The notes under the pieces are model-generated. The model did no database searches. It saw only the letters and a list, made by a program, of their open reading frames with translations, and was not told the DNA's origin. From Listeria rocourtiae FSL F6-920 (GTDB lineage: Bacteria > Bacillota > Bacilli > Lactobacillales > Listeriaceae), in NCBI RefSeq assembly GCF_000525975.1, contig NZ_AODK01000003.1, positions 1 through 64,000 on the forward strand: DNA of 64,000 bases, in the 5' to 3' direction. The position numbers and the translations under genes were made by a program. Positions within the stretch are counted from its first letter, which is position 1, and every line of letters begins with the position of its first letter. This document shows, in pieces, positions 40,628 to 52,194 of this stretch.

Positions 40628-43495
40628 TTATTCTACTTTGCTCGCTATTTTTTCTTTCATCCTTGCTTTATCGCGTTCTAAGATTGGTTTTAGATATTTT
40701 CCAGTATAAGATTTAGCTACTTTGGCTACTTGTTCTGGTGTGCCTTTAGCAATAATCTGACCGCCACCATCTCCACCTTCTGGTCCTAAATCAATGACGT
40801 GATCAGCTTGTTTAATAACATCGAGATTGTGCTCAATCACAAGCACGCTATCACCATTATCATCTACTAATCGCTGTAGTACTTTCAATAATCGTGCGAT
40901 ATCATCCGCATGTAAACCTGTTGTTGGTTCATCTAAAATATAGAATGACTTACCATTACTACGCTTGTGTAGCTCTGAGGCCAACTTCACACGTTGCGCC
41001 TCCCCACCGGATAGCGTAGTCGCGGGCTGTCCTAACCGAATATATCCGAGTCCTACGTCTACAATTGTTTGTAGCTTGCGACTTATACGGGGTAGATTTT
41101 TAAAGAAATCCAAGCCTTCTTCTACGGTCATATTGAGCACTTCTGCAATATTCTTACCTTTGAAGCGAATGTCTAGTGTTTCGCTATTATAGCGTTTGCC
41201 ATGACAAATTTCGCATGGTACATACACGTCTGGCAAGAAATGCATCTCAATTTTAATGATACCATCGCCTTTACACGCTTCGCACCGACCACCTTTTACA
41301 TTAAAACTAAATCTACCTTTTTTATATCCACGAATTTTAGCTTCATTTGTAGACGCGAATAAATCACGAATATCATCAAATACGCCTGTATATGTTGCAG
41401 GGTTAGAACGTGGCGTTCGCCCAATTGGTGATTGGTCTATATCAATGATTTTCTCTAAATTTTCCATACCTTTTATTTCTTTATGTTCACCAGGCTTAGC
41501 GTGTGCTCGGTTAAGATGACGAGATAGAGCTTTACGCAATACTTCATTAACTAATGAACTTTTCCCAGATCCAGAAACGCCTGTCACACAAGTGAATGTT
41601 CCTAATGGCAATATTGCGCTCACATTTTTGAGATTATTTGCTTTAGCACCTATGATTTCTAGCTTATTTCCGCTACCTTTACGACGTTCAGAGGGTATTG
41701 GGATGAATTTCTTTCCAGATAAATAAGCGCCCGTAATAGAGTTCTTATCGTTCCGTACTTCTTCGGGTGTCCCAGCAGCCACAACTTCGCCACCATGCTC
41801 ACCAGCGCCTGGTCCGATATCAATTAAATAATCCGCCGCAAGCATCGTGTCCTCATCATGCTCTACGACGATTAATGTATTGCCAATATCACGCATACTT
41901 TGTAACGTATGAACGAGCCGATCATTATCGCGTTGATGCAGTCCAATGGAAGGCTCATCTAGAATGTAAAGTACACCAGTTAATCGTGAACCAATTTGTG
42001 TAGCCAATCTAATCCGTTGTGCCTCACCACCTGAGAGCGTTCCAGCCGCACGACTTAGTGTTAAATAATCTAGGCCGACATTTTTCAAAAATCCTAATCG
42101 TTGCCTTACCTCTTTCAAAATGGGCTTGGCAATTTGTGTTTCCTTCTCAGACAATGTTACTTCATCGAAAAAGGCTAATGCTTCTGTAATTGAGAAATTG
42201 CTCACGTCGCCAAGGTGTGTTTTATTAATCTTCACGGCTAGCGCTTCTTCCTTAAGTCGATATCCTTTACATGACGGACATGGCAAGTCTGTCATGTATT
42301 GCGCCATCTGTTCTCTTGTAAAATCTGAACTCGTTTCGCGGTAACGGCGCTCCACATTTGGGATGATACCTTCAAAAGGAATGTTTGTTTCGCGTGTCAT
42401 TCCAAAATCATTTTTATATTCAAAATAGAATTCTTTCCCATTGGAGCCATTCAAAATGATATCTAAATGTTCTTTTGGCAATTTCTCTAACGGTGTGTCC
42501 ATATCAATCCCGAACTCTTTACATGCTGCTGCCAACATTTTCGGATAGTATTGAGAGCTAATTGGCTTCCACGGAATAATTGCTCCATCATTCAGTGATA
42601 AGCTCATATCTGGAATCACTGTATCAATGTCTACTTCTAACTTTGTTCCAAGTCCATCACAAGTGGGACAAGCGCCAAATGGGCTGTTAAAAGAGAACAT
42701 CCTAGGTTCCAATTCGCCCACAGAAAAGCCACAATACGGGCAAGCATAATGTTCACTAAATAACAGTTCTTTATCACCAATAACATCAACAACCGCATAT
42801 CCCTCTGCTAATCTTAGTGCAGACTCAATAGAATCAAATAACCGGGAAGTTACACCTTCTTTTACGACAATACGGTCAATAACAATATCAATTGAATGCT
42901 TTTTGTTCTTCTCCAGCTCAATTTCGTCTCCGATATCATACATGTCTCCATCAATTCGTACACGGACATATCCTTCTTTTTTGATGCCCTCTAGCGTCTT
43001 TTTATGCGCACCTTTTTTGCCAGATACAATTGGAGCTAAAATTTGGATTCGTGCCTTATCAGGCAACTCTAGCACACGATCAACCATCTGTTCAATCGTT
43101 TGCGATGTAATTTCGATTCCATGATTTGGACAGACAGGATGCCCTACACGGGCATACATTAAGCGCAGATAGTCATGAATCTCCGTAACAGTACCTACTG
43201 TTGATCGCGGGTTACGGCTCGTCGTTTTTTGGTCAATAGAAATGGCGGGTGATAGACCTTCAATCAAATCCACATCGGGTTTATCCATTTGTCCTAAAAA
43301 TTGGCGAGCATAGGAAGATAACGATTCTACGTAACGTCGTTGGCCCTCTGCATATATTGTATCAAAAGCTAACGACGATTTTCCTGAACCAGATAAACCA
43401 GTCATAACAACAAGTTTATCCCGCGGAATTTCGACATCAATATTCTTTAAATTGTTGGCTCTAGCGCCTTGTATCACAATTTTATCTTTTTCCAA
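40628..43495 (-). CDS. uvrA: Excinuclease ABC subunit A
   Basis: 955 residues with two ABC ATPase halves. Walker [20 protein letters not shown] and [15 protein letters not shown], two LSGGEAQR signatures, and zinc modules [19 protein letters not shown] and CEACKGDG with CEICHGKRY are visible. It is the damage-recognition subunit of nucleotide excision repair. It follows uvrB by 6 nt. Confidence 0.98.
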   Translation of the reverse strand: MEKDKIVIQGARANNLKNIDVEIPRDKLVVMTGLSGSGKSSLAFDTIYAEGQRRYVESLSSYARQFLGQMDKPDVDLIEGLSPAISIDQKTTSRNPRSTVGTVTEIHDYLRLMYARVGHPVCPNHGIEITSQTIEQMVDRVLELPDKARIQILAPIVSGKKGAHKKTLEGIKKEGYVRVRIDGDMYDIGDEIELEKNKKHSIDIVIDRIVVKEGVTSRLFDSIESALRLAEGYAVVDVIGDKELLFSEHYACPYCGFSVGELEPRMFSFNSPFGACPTCDGLGTKLEVDIDTVIPDMSLSLNDGAIIPWKPISSQYYPKMLAAACKEFGIDMDTPLEKLPKEHLDIILNGSNGKEFYFEYKNDFGMTRETNIPFEGIIPNVERRYRETSSDFTREQMAQYMTDLPCPSCKGYRLKEEALAVKINKTHLGDVSNFSITEALAFFDEVTLSEKETQIAKPILKEVRQRLGFLKNVGLDYLTLSRAAGTLSGGEAQRIRLATQIGSRLTGVLYILDEPSIGLHQRDNDRLVHTLQSMRDIGNTLIVVEHDEDTMLAADYLIDIGPGAGEHGGEVVAAGTPEEVRNDKNSITGAYLSGKKFIPIPSERRKGSGNKLEIIGAKANNLKNVSAILPLGTFTCVTGVSGSGKSSLVNEVLRKALSRHLNRAHAKPGEHKEIKGMENLEKIIDIDQSPIGRTPRSNPATYTGVFDDIRDLFASTNEAKIRGYKKGRFSFNVKGGRCEACKGDGIIKIEMHFLPDVYVPCEICHGKRYNSETLDIRFKGKNIAEVLNMTVEEGLDFFKNLPRISRKLQTIVDVGLGYIRLGQPATTLSGGEAQRVKLASELHKRSNGKSFYILDEPTTGLHADDIARLLKVLQRLVDDNGDSVLVIEHNLDVIKQADHVIDLGPEGGDGGGQIIAKGTPEQVAKVAKSYTGKYLKPILERDKARMKEKIASKVE

Positions 43496-43501
43496 CTCTA
43501 A

Positions 43502-45478
43502 TCATCCTTCCGCTTTTAGCTCTAGTAAGGTATCACGAAGTTGCGCCGCACGCTCAAAGTCAAGCGCTTTTGCTGCATCTTTCATTTCATGCTCTAATTC
43601 CTCAATAAATGCCATGCGTTCTTTCTTATTCATCTTACTTAAATCTTTCAGATGCTCTGCTTCACGTTCTTCTGCAGCAGTTGTTGCGGCAATGACACCA
43701 CGAACATCTTTAATGATTGTTTGCGGTGTTATGCCGTGTTCTAAATTATATGCCTCTTGAATTTCACGACGACGCGCTGTCTCGTTAATCGCAAACTTCA
43801 TAGAATCCGTCATCTTATCAGCATACATTATTACTTTACCGTTCTGATTACGCGCAGCACGACCAATAGTTTGTACGAGAGATCGCTCGGAGCGTAAGAA
43901 ACCTTCTTTATCGGCATCAAGAATTGTAACTAGAGAGACCTCTGGAATATCGATTCCTTCACGAAGCAAGTTAATTCCTACTAAAACATCGTAAACACCT
44001 AGTCTCAAATCTCGTATAATTTCGATTCGCTCCAAAGTCTTTACCTCAGAATGTAGATATTGCACTTTAATCCCCGCTTCTTTCAAGTAATCGGTCAAAT
44101 CCTCAGACATTTTCTTGGTCAAGGTTGTAATCAGAACACGTTCTTTCTTCTCGATACGTTCATTTATCTCATCCATTAAGTCATCAATTTGTCCCTCAAT
44201 CGGTCTAATTTCGATAATAGGATCAAGTAAACCAGTTGGACGAATAATTTGCTGAATAACCTCTGGATTTAATGCCAACTCGTATGGCCCTGGTGTTGCC
44301 GAAATATACATGATTTGATTTACATGCTCCTCAAATTCCTCTAAGCGTAACGGACGATTATCCAAAGCCGACGGTAATCTAAACCCGTGATCTACTAGCA
44401 TTTGTTTACGCGCCTGGTCTCCATTGTACATCCCTCGAATTTGCGGCATCGTTACATGTGATTCATCGATAACAATTTGAAAATCATCGGGGAAGAAATC
44501 CAGCAAAGTATACGGTGTAGAGCCCGCTTCTCGCATAGCCAAGTGACGTGAATAGTTCTCAACACCCGAGCAATAGCCCATCTCTTCCATCATTTCAATA
44601 TCATAATTGGTACGTTGCTCCAAACGTTGCGCTTCAAGTAGTTTATTATCAGCACGCAAAACTTTCAAGCGTTCCTCTAACTCCGCCTTGATGTTCACTA
44701 TTGCTTTTTTCATAATATCTGGACGTGTTACAAAGTGAGAAGCTGGAAAAATTGAGACATGTTCCCGTTCGCCAATAATCTCACCAGTCAGTGCATCCAC
44801 TTCGCGAATTCGTTCAATCTCATCGCCAAAAAACTCCACTCGCATACAATGCTCATCACGTGATGCCGGAAAAATTTCTACAACATCTCCACGAACACGA
44901 AAACGACCGCGCTGGAAATCAATATCATTGCGATCGTACTGTATTTCTACCAAATCCCGTAATAATTGATCCCGACTAATCTCCATTCCCGGTCTTAATG
45001 AAACGAGCATCGCGCCATATTCCTCTGGTGAACCTAAACCATAAATACAAGAAACACTGGCTATAATGATAACATCGCGCCTTTCGAATAATGATGCCGT
45101 AGCCGAATGTCGTAGTTTATCAATCTCGTCGTTCACACTAGAATCCTTTTCTATAAACGTATCTGTTTGTGGAACGTATGCCTCTGGTTGGTAATAATCA
45201 TAATAACTTACAAAGTATTCTACGGCGTTATTCGGGAAAAATTCTTTGAATTCACTATATAATTGCCCCGCTAAAGTTTTATTATGTGCGATGACAAGCG
45301 TTGGTTTATTGACTTCTTGGATCACGTTTGAAACTGTAAATGTCTTACCAGTACCAGTTGCTCCAAGTAAAGTTTGATGTTTAGTGCCATTTTTGAGACC
45401 TGCCACTAATTTCTCAATGGCTTTCGGCTGATCTCCTTGTGGCGTATATTTCGAAACTAGCTGAAATGTATCTTTCAC
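43502..45478 (-). CDS. uvrB: Excinuclease ABC subunit B
   Basis: 658 residues from a GTG start at 45478 ([11 protein letters not shown]), with GGAGGAGG upstream. This length equals that of other UvrB proteins, and an upstream start would add an unrelated 19-residue leader. Walker A is [12 protein letters not shown], the beta-hairpin is [20 protein letters not shown], and the helicase motif is QTIGRAARN. The C-terminal UVR domain is [19 protein letters not shown]. It loads after UvrA and verifies lesions. Confidence 0.97.
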   Translation of the reverse strand: MKDTFQLVSKYTPQGDQPKAIEKLVAGLKNGTKHQTLLGATGTGKTFTVSNVIQEVNKPTLVIAHNKTLAGQLYSEFKEFFPNNAVEYFVSYYDYYQPEAYVPQTDTFIEKDSSVNDEIDKLRHSATASLFERRDVIIIASVSCIYGLGSPEEYGAMLVSLRPGMEISRDQLLRDLVEIQYDRNDIDFQRGRFRVRGDVVEIFPASRDEHCMRVEFFGDEIERIREVDALTGEIIGEREHVSIFPASHFVTRPDIMKKAIVNIKAELEERLKVLRADNKLLEAQRLEQRTNYDIEMMEEMGYCSGVENYSRHLAMREAGSTPYTLLDFFPDDFQIVIDESHVTMPQIRGMYNGDQARKQMLVDHGFRLPSALDNRPLRLEEFEEHVNQIMYISATPGPYELALNPEVIQQIIRPTGLLDPIIEIRPIEGQIDDLMDEINERIEKKERVLITTLTKKMSEDLTDYLKEAGIKVQYLHSEVKTLERIEIIRDLRLGVYDVLVGINLLREGIDIPEVSLVTILDADKEGFLRSERSLVQTIGRAARNQNGKVIMYADKMTDSMKFAINETARRREIQEAYNLEHGITPQTIIKDVRGVIAATTAAEEREAEHLKDLSKMNKKERMAFIEELEHEMKDAAKALDFERAAQLRDTLLELKAEG

Positions 45479-45717
45479 CCTCTTTTCCTCCTCCGACACA
45501 AGTCTGTTGCGTATCTCAAATAATCGGCTATGCACTTGAACATGGCAAAATATTAAGCCATCAGTTCTTCTGTGCTTTCGGCTCCCATTAAACTCTTTAA
45601 ATCCAAACTTAGCCCCTATCTAGTAAGACTCACAGACTCATCACTTGTATTCATTCTAACATAATTAGTCTAAATCCGCCAGCAAAAAGCGAACATATTT
45701 TCGCATCCAACTAAACA

Positions 45718-45752
45718 TAAAAGGCTTCGCGATTAAGCAAAGCCTTTGCGTC
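45718..45752 (-). terminator. Terminator after csbA
   Basis: AAAGGCTT pairs with AAGCCTTT around a short GC-containing loop, with T4 on the minus strand, just beyond the csbA stop codon. Confidence 0.8.
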
Positions 45753-45758
45753 CGATTT

Positions 45759-46001
45759 CTATACTTCTTTGTCTGTTTCACGCAATCTACCAAGCATTCG
45801 TGTGGCCAAAAAGAAGCCCATTGTCATCGAAATAGCATCTAAACTAATAAGCCACCATGTATTTGTGAAGCCCATTCGCGCGGAAACAGTTATTAAAATC
45901 AGGGTAAGCCCTAAACCTACAAAACGTTGATATGTTATTCGAGACAATATAATAACCAGCAGTCCTGGAAAAAATAACGCCGAAATTAACTGATCCCACA
46001 C
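45759..46001 (-). CDS. csbA: CsbA-like membrane protein
   Basis: 80 residues with three hydrophobic segments. FPGLLVIILSRITYQRFVG and ARMGFTNTWWLISLD match the CsbA family, a small sigma-B-linked membrane protein of unknown function in Bacillus, which is also encoded beside uvrB there. Confidence 0.85.
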   Translation of the reverse strand: MWDQLISALFFPGLLVIILSRITYQRFVGLGLTLILITVSARMGFTNTWWLISLDAISMTMGFFLATRMLGRLRETDKEV

Positions 46002-46018
46002 AGGCTTCGCTCTCCCTT

Positions 46019-46669
46019 TTAGCTATCTGATTTTAAAACACGCGCTTTGATTTCATCTGTTAAAGCTGGTAAATCCGTTTTTTCGATATTTTTTTCGGCG
46101 AGTAGATCTGGCAAAATTTCACGTAAAAAATACTGTACACAAGCCATTTCACGGAATTGGTAAATTGTTTCTAATGCCTCGCTGTATATTTTTGTGAATG
46201 TTGGTTCTGGATTGCCTTTTTGGATTTCACCAAACGATTCGTAGAGTAGGTCTACTTTGTCTGCTACCGCCAAAATTTGGCCTTCTAATGTGTCATCTTT
46301 GCCTTCTTTGAGCAAGACATGATAAATAGCTTGAAATTCAGCTGGTATCTCGTTGTTAATAAAATTCCGTGTCATCGTTTCTTCTACTTCTGACAACATT
46401 TCGCGAAGTTCTGCGGTCGCGTATTTAACTGGTGTTTTGATGTCACCAATGAACAGTTCTGGATAATCGTGATTGAGAGCTTTTTCGTATAGCGCACGCC
46501 AATTAACAGCTTGGCCAGCTTGTTCCTCTACATTGCCTAAAAATTGCGCCACTTGAGTTACTTTGAATGAATGCTCAGCAACCGAATGTTCTTGGTATTT
46601 GAACTTACCCGGACAACGATAAATGTTTTCTAGATCGGATAAACTACGAAAATATTGATGAATCCCCAT
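46019..46669 (-). CDS. HD-domain phosphohydrolase, YfbR-like
   Basis: 216 residues. The metal-binding HD pattern is visible as EHSVAEHSFKV (His), ALNHDYPELFIGDIKTPVKY (His-Asp) and AVADKVDLLYE (late Asp). YfbR-type enzymes remove phosphate from deoxynucleoside 5'-monophosphates; the substrate here is not proven. It starts 14 nt after the small membrane protein gene and runs into csbA. Confidence 0.85.
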   Translation of the reverse strand: MGIHQYFRSLSDLENIYRCPGKFKYQEHSVAEHSFKVTQVAQFLGNVEEQAGQAVNWRALYEKALNHDYPELFIGDIKTPVKYATAELREMLSEVEETMTRNFINNEIPAEFQAIYHVLLKEGKDDTLEGQILAVADKVDLLYESFGEIQKGNPEPTFTKIYSEALETIYQFREMACVQYFLREILPDLLAEKNIEKTDLPALTDEIKARVLKSDS

Positions 46670-46682
46670 TTATATCAACTCC

Positions 46683-47066
46683 TCACTGTTCTTCTTGTTT
46701 TTTATTATCTGGATGCGTATTTTCTACTTCACGCATAATTAAAGCAGAGCTAAACCCGAGTAAAGCGATAATTGCCGCCGAATATTGTCTGAAATTGTCT
46801 GCTGCAAAAATATAGATAAGTCCTATGAAAATTAATGTCGTCAATATGCCCCATGTAAATAGCTTATGGCCTCGTGTCACTCCGACTTTCATAACAGAGT
46901 ATATGCCAATGTAACACACGGCTTGAATCAAAATAAATTGGACGATTGAAATAATGATGACTGATGTCAAATCATCGTTGAACATGATCGCTGTAACCGA
47001 GATTATGAGTAAGAGAATGATGCCCAGAACAACAATTATTTTTTTACTGGTAGGTAGCTGTTTCAT
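46683..47066 (-). CDS. Four-segment membrane protein, unknown
   Basis: 127 residues. Four hydrophobic stretches (about 10-28, 33-58, 68-86, 92-110) sit between a basic N-terminus and an acidic, Asn/Lys/Glu-rich C-terminus. No motif that I recognise. Probably co-transcribed with the HD phosphohydrolase gene. Confidence 0.65.
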   Translation of the reverse strand: MKQLPTSKKIIVVLGIILLLIISVTAIMFNDDLTSVIIISIVQFILIQAVCYIGIYSVMKVGVTRGHKLFTWGILTTLIFIGLIYIFAADNFRQYSAAIIALLGFSSALIMREVENTHPDNKKQEEQ

Positions 47067-47162
47067 ATTCTTCCCCCAAATGGCGTTCTTTTTTTACTAG
47101 TATAACGAGGATAAGTATTGATAGCAACCTTAAGCACTTGCTGATAATCGGTTAGTTTATTG

Positions 47163-47198
47163 CAAAAAAAACAAGAAGCATTTCTACTCCTTGTTTTT
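47163..47198 (-). terminator. Terminator after the metal ATPase
   Basis: On the minus strand AAAAAACAAG pairs with CTTGTTTTTT, with an extended stem and A and T runs on both sides, just beyond the ATPase stop codon. Confidence 0.87.
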
Positions 47199-47204
47199 TA
47201 CTAC

Positions 47205-49287
47205 TCATTTTATTTTCTTTTCTGCTTTACTTCGGAATAGAATTGAAAGTCCGAAAATGGTTACAACGATAGTAGCCCCCATGTCTGCCATGATAGCCAT
47301 CCATAAGGTTAGATAGCCTGTTAAAGCTAGTAATAAAGCCACTACTTTGAGACCTAATGCAAAGGCAATATTAAAGCCAACGACAAATCGTACTTTTTTA
47401 GCAATCTTGACTGTTATTGGTAGTTTTCCTAAATGGTCTTGCATAAGTACGATATCTGCAACTTCAATAGCGCTATCAGTCCCTTTACCCATCGCGATAC
47501 CGAGATCTGCGGTTGCGAGTGCAGGGGAGTCATTAATGCCATCACCAACCATTGCGATATTGCCATTTTGAGCTTGTAGTTCTCCAATTTTTGTTAGCTT
47601 ATCTTCAGGTAAAAGGCTCGCATAATAATTGTCAATACCAATTTCTCGTGCTACTTTTTCCGCTGTTTTTTCGTGGTCACCAGTCAGCATAATGATGTTG
47701 GTCATACCTGCTTGATGAAGTTGCGTCACGAGATCCTTGCTTTCCTTACGCAGTGCATCTTGAATACCGAATATACCAAGAATCGCTGTTTCTGATGCGG
47801 TTATCACAACTGTATATCCCGCATCTTTTAGCGCTTTTACATCAGTTCTAGCTATTTCCGTCCAGCTTGATTCTGGAATTTGCTGCTCATTCCCGAGAAA
47901 ATAACGCTTCCCCTTAAAAGTTCCGCTTAGTCCTTTCCCGCCAATCGTTGTTAAATCGTCCATTTCAGCCTCTACTGCGCCTATACGAGCGATGATTGCG
48001 GCTGCGATTGGGTGACCTGAGCTCTTCTCCATCATACTGGAAATTCGGAAAAAATTCGCTTCATCGTAAATTACCTCTTCCTCAACAGCTGGCTTTCCTT
48101 CCGTTAATGTACCTGTTTTGTCGAATGCGATTTGTTTTGTTTTGGCGAGCTGCTCTAAGAAAACGCCGCCTTTGATTAAAACACCATTTTTAGCGCTTCG
48201 AGTAATTCCTGATACAATCGCAACTGGTGAGGAAAGGATTAACGCGCACGGGCAGCCGATAATTAATACAGCAAGTCCTTCATAAATCCAATGGCTCCAC
48301 GCTCCACCAAAGAATAATGGCGGTACAATCGTCACTAATACAGCAAATATCATAATAATCGGTGTATAGTATTTGGCAAACCGATCGATGAACAATTCTG
48401 TTGGCGTTTTCGTTTCCTGTGCTTCTTCTACTAAATGCAAAATTTTAGCGAGTGATGAATCTTCGTAAACTGCTGTAATTTTAGCTTTCAGCGTTCCTTC
48501 ATTGTTGACGGAGCCACCGAACAACGCATCTCCAATTTGTTTTTCAACGGGCATTGACTCACCAGTAATCGCAGCTTCATTTACAGAACTTTTCCCATCA
48601 ATAATCACTGCATCAGACGGTACTTTTCCTCCTGCTTTAATCAAAATTGTATCACCAAGCTCTAGCTTATCAATCGGTACTTCTGTTGCAACTCCATCTT
48701 TTAAAAGATTAGCCGTTTTTGGTACAACTTTCAACAACTCAGCCATTGATTTGCGGGCTTGACGCATCCCAAAGCCCTCTAAGTATTCGTTCACGCCAAA
48801 TAATATCGCTACAACCGTTCCTTCGCGCCAATCCCCGATAATAAATGCTCCAACTAGCGCAACCGTCATCAATGTATCAATGTTAAATTTCAAACGCGAT
48901 AAATTTTTGAGTCCTTTAAAAAAAGGTTTGGTAACCGCTCAACGCCGCAGCTACGAAATAAATACTAAACGAGCCCCAAGTTGGTAAATATTTGTCTGTG
49001 AGAAGGGCAAAAAAGAATAGCAACGTCGAGATAACAATCTGAACGATAAGCTTTGTATCTCCCTGGTTACGGTTATGATCATGGTCGCCGTCTGGTTCTA
49101 CAATAAAAACACCTTCTTGCTTCAAGATTTTCTCCACATCATCCATCGCCACCTTATTCGAAATCACCATTTTCCCGGAATTATAGAGTACTTTTGCATC
49201 CTTACCATGTTTCAACTTCTTCATTTCCGCTTCCATCTCTTGTGCACAATGCGCACAGGAAAGACCTGATAATTTAAATTCAGCCAT
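47205..49287 (-). CDS. P1B-type heavy-metal ATPase (Zn/Cd/Co exporter), frameshifted
   Basis: Two frames (49287-48916 and 48893-47205) join when one base is removed from A7 at 48919-48925 (GYQTFFKGLKNLS). The repaired protein is about 694 residues. The N-terminal metal domain is GLSCAHCAQEM, followed by HDHNRNQ. The transport motif is CPCALILSSPVA, the phosphorylation site DKTGTLTEGK, HP is in SSGHPIAAA, and the hinge is MVGDGINDSPALA. The CPC type and a CzrA-like repressor upstream point to Zn/Cd/Co efflux rather than copper. Confidence 0.9.
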
Positions 49288-49309
49288 TGTTATCCTCGTC
49301 CCTTCTGTA

Positions 49310-49615
49310 TTATTGATGTTCCACGTGCCTAATCGCTTGCGAGAGTAACTCTAAAACGTGATTATCGTCTTGTGTATAATAAATCGTTGTTCCTTCGCGT
49401 CTTGATTTTACTAAACGCAAATTCTTTAAAAAGCGCAATTGATGGGAAACTGTTGTCTGATTGAAACCAAGTGTCCTCGCAATATCATTCACCGAATACT
49501 CTCGATCTTGCACCAAGTTTAAAATTTGAACACGTGTCGGATCAGCTAATGCTTTAAAGATTTGCGTGACTCCAAAAAGTGTTTCTTCCTCTAACAGTTG
49601 CTTGTTTTGCTCCAT
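49310..49615 (-). CDS. ArsR/SmtB-family metal repressor, CzrA-like
   Basis: 101 residues with a winged helix ([37 protein letters not shown]). The C-terminal helix has Asp-x-His, then His 11 and 14 residues further on ([17 protein letters not shown]). This is the alpha-5 zinc site of CzrA and SmtB. No N-terminal Cys ligands are present, so it is not CadC-like. It starts 22 nt before the ATPase gene and should repress it until Zn or Co binds. Confidence 0.9.
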   Translation of the reverse strand: MEQNKQLLEEETLFGVTQIFKALADPTRVQILNLVQDREYSVNDIARTLGFNQTTVSHQLRFLKNLRLVKSRREGTTIYYTQDDNHVLELLSQAIRHVEHQ

Positions 49616-49636
49616 CTCTCATCGCTCCAATTCTTC

Positions 49637-49720
49637 TATATGTTCATATACACATATAAACTTCAAAAAAATGTTACTTACGCTGATACCGTTAATATAT
49701 GTTTATATATACATATATTA
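49637..49720 (-). promoter_or_regulatory. Candidate metal-repressor operators
   Basis: Two AT-rich palindromes with ATATGT and ACATAT halves (49637-49658 and 49693-49720) lie upstream of the repressor gene. They resemble the TATATGAAC-type sites of CzrA/SmtB proteins. The region is so AT-rich that chance matches are possible. Confidence 0.55.
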
Positions 49721-49838
49721 ATATATATCGAATAGAATTGCAAATATTTCAATCACCATGAATAAAATGAGTTTATTTATGTAAAAAAAGAGCTCAATCT
49801 GCAAAATCATGATATAATTTACACAAAGGAGTGATAGC

Positions 49839-50234
49839 ATGCCAGATTTAAGCGGACGATTAACAGTTTTAAGGGAGAAGCAAGGCTGGTCGAAAGCCGA
49901 AACAGCAAGAAGACTCGGACTTAAGGCCCCTTCTACATATGGTAACTGGGAATATGGTATTCGAGAACCTGACTTAAACACGGTTCGTCATATTGCGACG
50001 TTATTCGACGTTTCTGTAGATTATTTGATTGGCCAAAATAGTGAACCCTCTTATAAGCCGGTCACAACGAAAGAAAAAAATGATATTGCTAAACGTATCG
50101 AGAAAATTATCGAAGATTTGCGCTACGAGGAACACCAACATTTAAATGGGGAGTATTTACAAGAAGAAACAACGGAATTTATTATGGATTCTCTTGAATT
50201 TACATTGAAACAAGCTCGAAAATTAAATAGCTAA
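49839..50234 (+). CDS. Xre-family transcriptional regulator
   Basis: 131 residues. The N-terminal helix-turn-helix (LSGRLTVLREKQGWSKAETA, then STYGNWEYGIREPDLNT) and IATLFDVSVDYLIG fill residues 1-67. The C-terminal half is helical and acidic, perhaps for dimerisation. AAGGAG precedes the ATG. It is a single gene with its own terminator, divergent from the metal operon. The target is unknown. Confidence 0.85.
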   Translation: MPDLSGRLTVLREKQGWSKAETARRLGLKAPSTYGNWEYGIREPDLNTVRHIATLFDVSVDYLIGQNSEPSYKPVTTKEKNDIAKRIEKIIEDLRYEEHQHLNGEYLQEETTEFIMDSLEFTLKQARKLNS

Positions 50235-50238
50235 TAAA

Positions 50239-50273
50239 AAAAACTCTGTCGCAAAGTTATACGGCAGAGTTTT
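50239..50273. terminator. Bidirectional terminator
   Basis: AAAACTCTG pairs with CAGAGTTTT, with A and T runs outside, between the converging Xre gene and phoU. Confidence 0.85.
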
Positions 50274-50278
50274 ATCTA

Positions 50279-50939
50279 TTAATTATTCAATTCTTCAATT
50301 TCGCCACTTTTCAGATACACAATCCATTCGCAAACATTGGTTACATAGTCGCCAATCCGCTCTAAATACTGTGATACTAAGAGCAAGTAAGATATTTCTT
50401 CCAAGTGATCAGGGTCTTCTTGCATGAAATGAATGCACTTTGTATAAATAACACGTTGGAACTTATCAACTTCATTGTCACGTGATGCAATTTCACGTGC
50501 CGCATCTTCATCCTCTGCTAAATAAGCTTTTAATACATCGTGAACCATAGCTTTAACGATATCACCCATTTCTTGAATTTCTGAAATTGGCTTTACAACC
50601 TTTGTGCGACCGACTAATATGGTTGTTTTGGCAATGCTGACCGCATGATCACCAATTCGTTCCAAATCTGAGCTTGCTTTTAGGACCGTAACAATCTTGC
50701 GAAGGTCGATGCCGACAGGTTGTTGAAGCGCAATTAATTCAAAAGATCGCTGCTCCAACGCTAATTCCATATTATTAATGGCACGGTCACTCGCAATGAC
50801 ATTTTCCGCTAGTTCGTGATCGCGATTGACCAGTGATTTAACAGCTTTATAAATCGCTTCATTAACTAACATTCCCATCTCGAGTAAATGTTGATGTAAC
50901 TCATTTAATTGCTCATTAAAAATTTTTTCTAACTGGCAT
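50279..50939 (-). CDS. phoU: Phosphate transport regulator PhoU, frameshifted at codons 5-7
   Basis: The start is read as ATG 50939 (MPVRK), with AAGGAG 8 nt upstream overlapping the pstB stop. The frame is lost in the A/T run at 50918-50928; removing one base joins MPVRK to NEQLNELHQHLLEMG. About 219 residues form two PhoU three-helix bundles (LVNEAIYKAVKSL, DLERIGDHAVSIA, LERIGDYVTNVCEW). It links Pst uptake to PhoR signalling. Last gene of the pst operon. Confidence 0.9.
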
Positions 50940-50951
50940 ATGCTTCGCTCC

Positions 50952-51725
50952 TTATCCAAATCGTCCTGAGATATAGTCTTGCGTTTGTTGCTCTGCTGGA
51001 TTCGTGAAAATAGTCGTCGTATCAGTGAACTCAATGATTTCACCGTTCAGGAAAAAGGCCGTTTCATCGGAAATTCGTGACGCTTGTTGCATATTATGTG
51101 TAACAATAACAATCGTATAATCTTTTTTCAGCTCTAAAATGAGATTTTCCATTTTTGCTGTGGAGATTGGATCAAGTGCAGAAGTTGGCTCGTCCATGAG
51201 GATAACTTCTGGTTGAACAGCTAAAACTCGCGCGATGCAGAGCCGTTGTTGTTGACCACCAGACATGCCGAGCGCTGATTTATGCAAACGGTCGTGCACT
51301 TCCTCCCAAAGTGCAGCTTGGCGTAAGCTACGTTCAACGATCTCATCTAGTTTTTTCTTACTTTTAACACCGTGAGTTCTTGGACCATAAGCAACGTTAT
51401 CATAAATCGAGAACGGGAACGGATTTGGTTGTTGGAAAACCATCCCGACTTTTTTACGTAAATTAACGGTATCAATTTTAGCACTTTGGATATTTTCATC
51501 GGCGACTTTAATCTCACCTTTAACCGTAACATTTGGAATCAGATCATTCATCCGGTTCAAAGTACGGAGAAAAGTGGATTTTCCGCATCCAGAAGGACCT
51601 ATAAGCGCCGTCACATGATTTTTTTTGAAGTTTAATCTTATCTTATTTAATGCTTGTTTTTGCCCATAGAAGAGATCTACATCTTTTGTTTCTATGACAA
51701 ATTGCGTGTCCGTTATCGTTGGCAT
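50952..51725 (-). CDS. pstB: Phosphate ABC transporter ATPase PstB (second copy)
   Basis: 257 residues from ATG 51725 ([10 protein letters not shown]), after AAGGAGAG; the longer frame upstream runs into repeat DNA. Walker A is [20 protein letters not shown], the signature [17 protein letters not shown], Walker [14 protein letters not shown]. Gram-positives often have two pstB genes. Here they are separated by about 470 bp of tandem repeat. Confidence 0.96.
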   Translation of the reverse strand: MPTITDTQFVIETKDVDLFYGQKQALNKIRLNFKKNHVTALIGPSGCGKSTFLRTLNRMNDLIPNVTVKGEIKVADENIQSAKIDTVNLRKKVGMVFQQPNPFPFSIYDNVAYGPRTHGVKSKKKLDEIVERSLRQAALWEEVHDRLHKSALGMSGGQQQRLCIARVLAVQPEVILMDEPTSALDPISTAKMENLILELKKDYTIVIVTHNMQQASRISDETAFFLNGEIIEFTDTTTIFTNPAEQQTQDYISGRFG

Positions 51726-51754
51726 TAGGGACTCTCCTTTCCTTAGAAAAAAAT

Positions 51755-52156
51755 TGTTGAGGCTTTTATGAAGCGTAGTGTGCTGAATTGTTGTGGCTCT
51801 TATGAAGCGCACTATGCTGAATTAGAGCCTCAATATGCATGAGAGCAAAGCGAGCATGTAATCCTTTTACTGTATCACGTGAAGCGCCTCCGGATCCAGC
51901 TTCAGAAGCCAGCCTCTCGGAAATTTCGGTGCCTCCGTAAAAACCAAAAGAGGGTTTTCACTGCGCCCCCTATGTTGTGGTTCTTAAGAAGCGTACTCTG
52001 CTGATTTAGAACCTCAATATGCATGAGAACGGAGTGAACATGTAATCCATGTATGCATCACGTGATGCGCCTCCGGATCCAGCTTCAGAAGCCAGTCTCT
52101 CGAAATTTTCGTGGCCTCCATAAAAGTCAAAGAGGACTTTTACTGCGCCCCCTAAC
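51755..52156. repeat. Tandem structured repeats between the two pstB genes
   Basis: Two copies of a unit of about 184 bp (51790-51973, 51974-52156) and a 35-bp leading fragment (51755-51789). Conserved blocks are AGAACCTCAATATGCATGAGA (one mismatch), GCATGTAATCC or ACATGTAATCC, CTCCGGATCCAGCTTCAGAA and CTGCGCCCCCTA. Each unit holds small inverted repeats (CATGAGAGC/GCGAGCATG, TTGAGGC/GCCTCAA). They would be transcribed within the pst message. No credible gene inside. Confidence 0.78.
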
Positions 52157-52194
52157 AAATTTTGTCGAGCCTAACGGGCTTCTTCAGCTTTTCA

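Noticed and set aside
51974-52156. An open frame of nearly 50 codons on the minus strand through the second pst repeat unit
   Set aside because: The first unit, nearly the same sequence, has stops and indels in this frame, and there is no ribosome site, so the repeat is not kept for coding.
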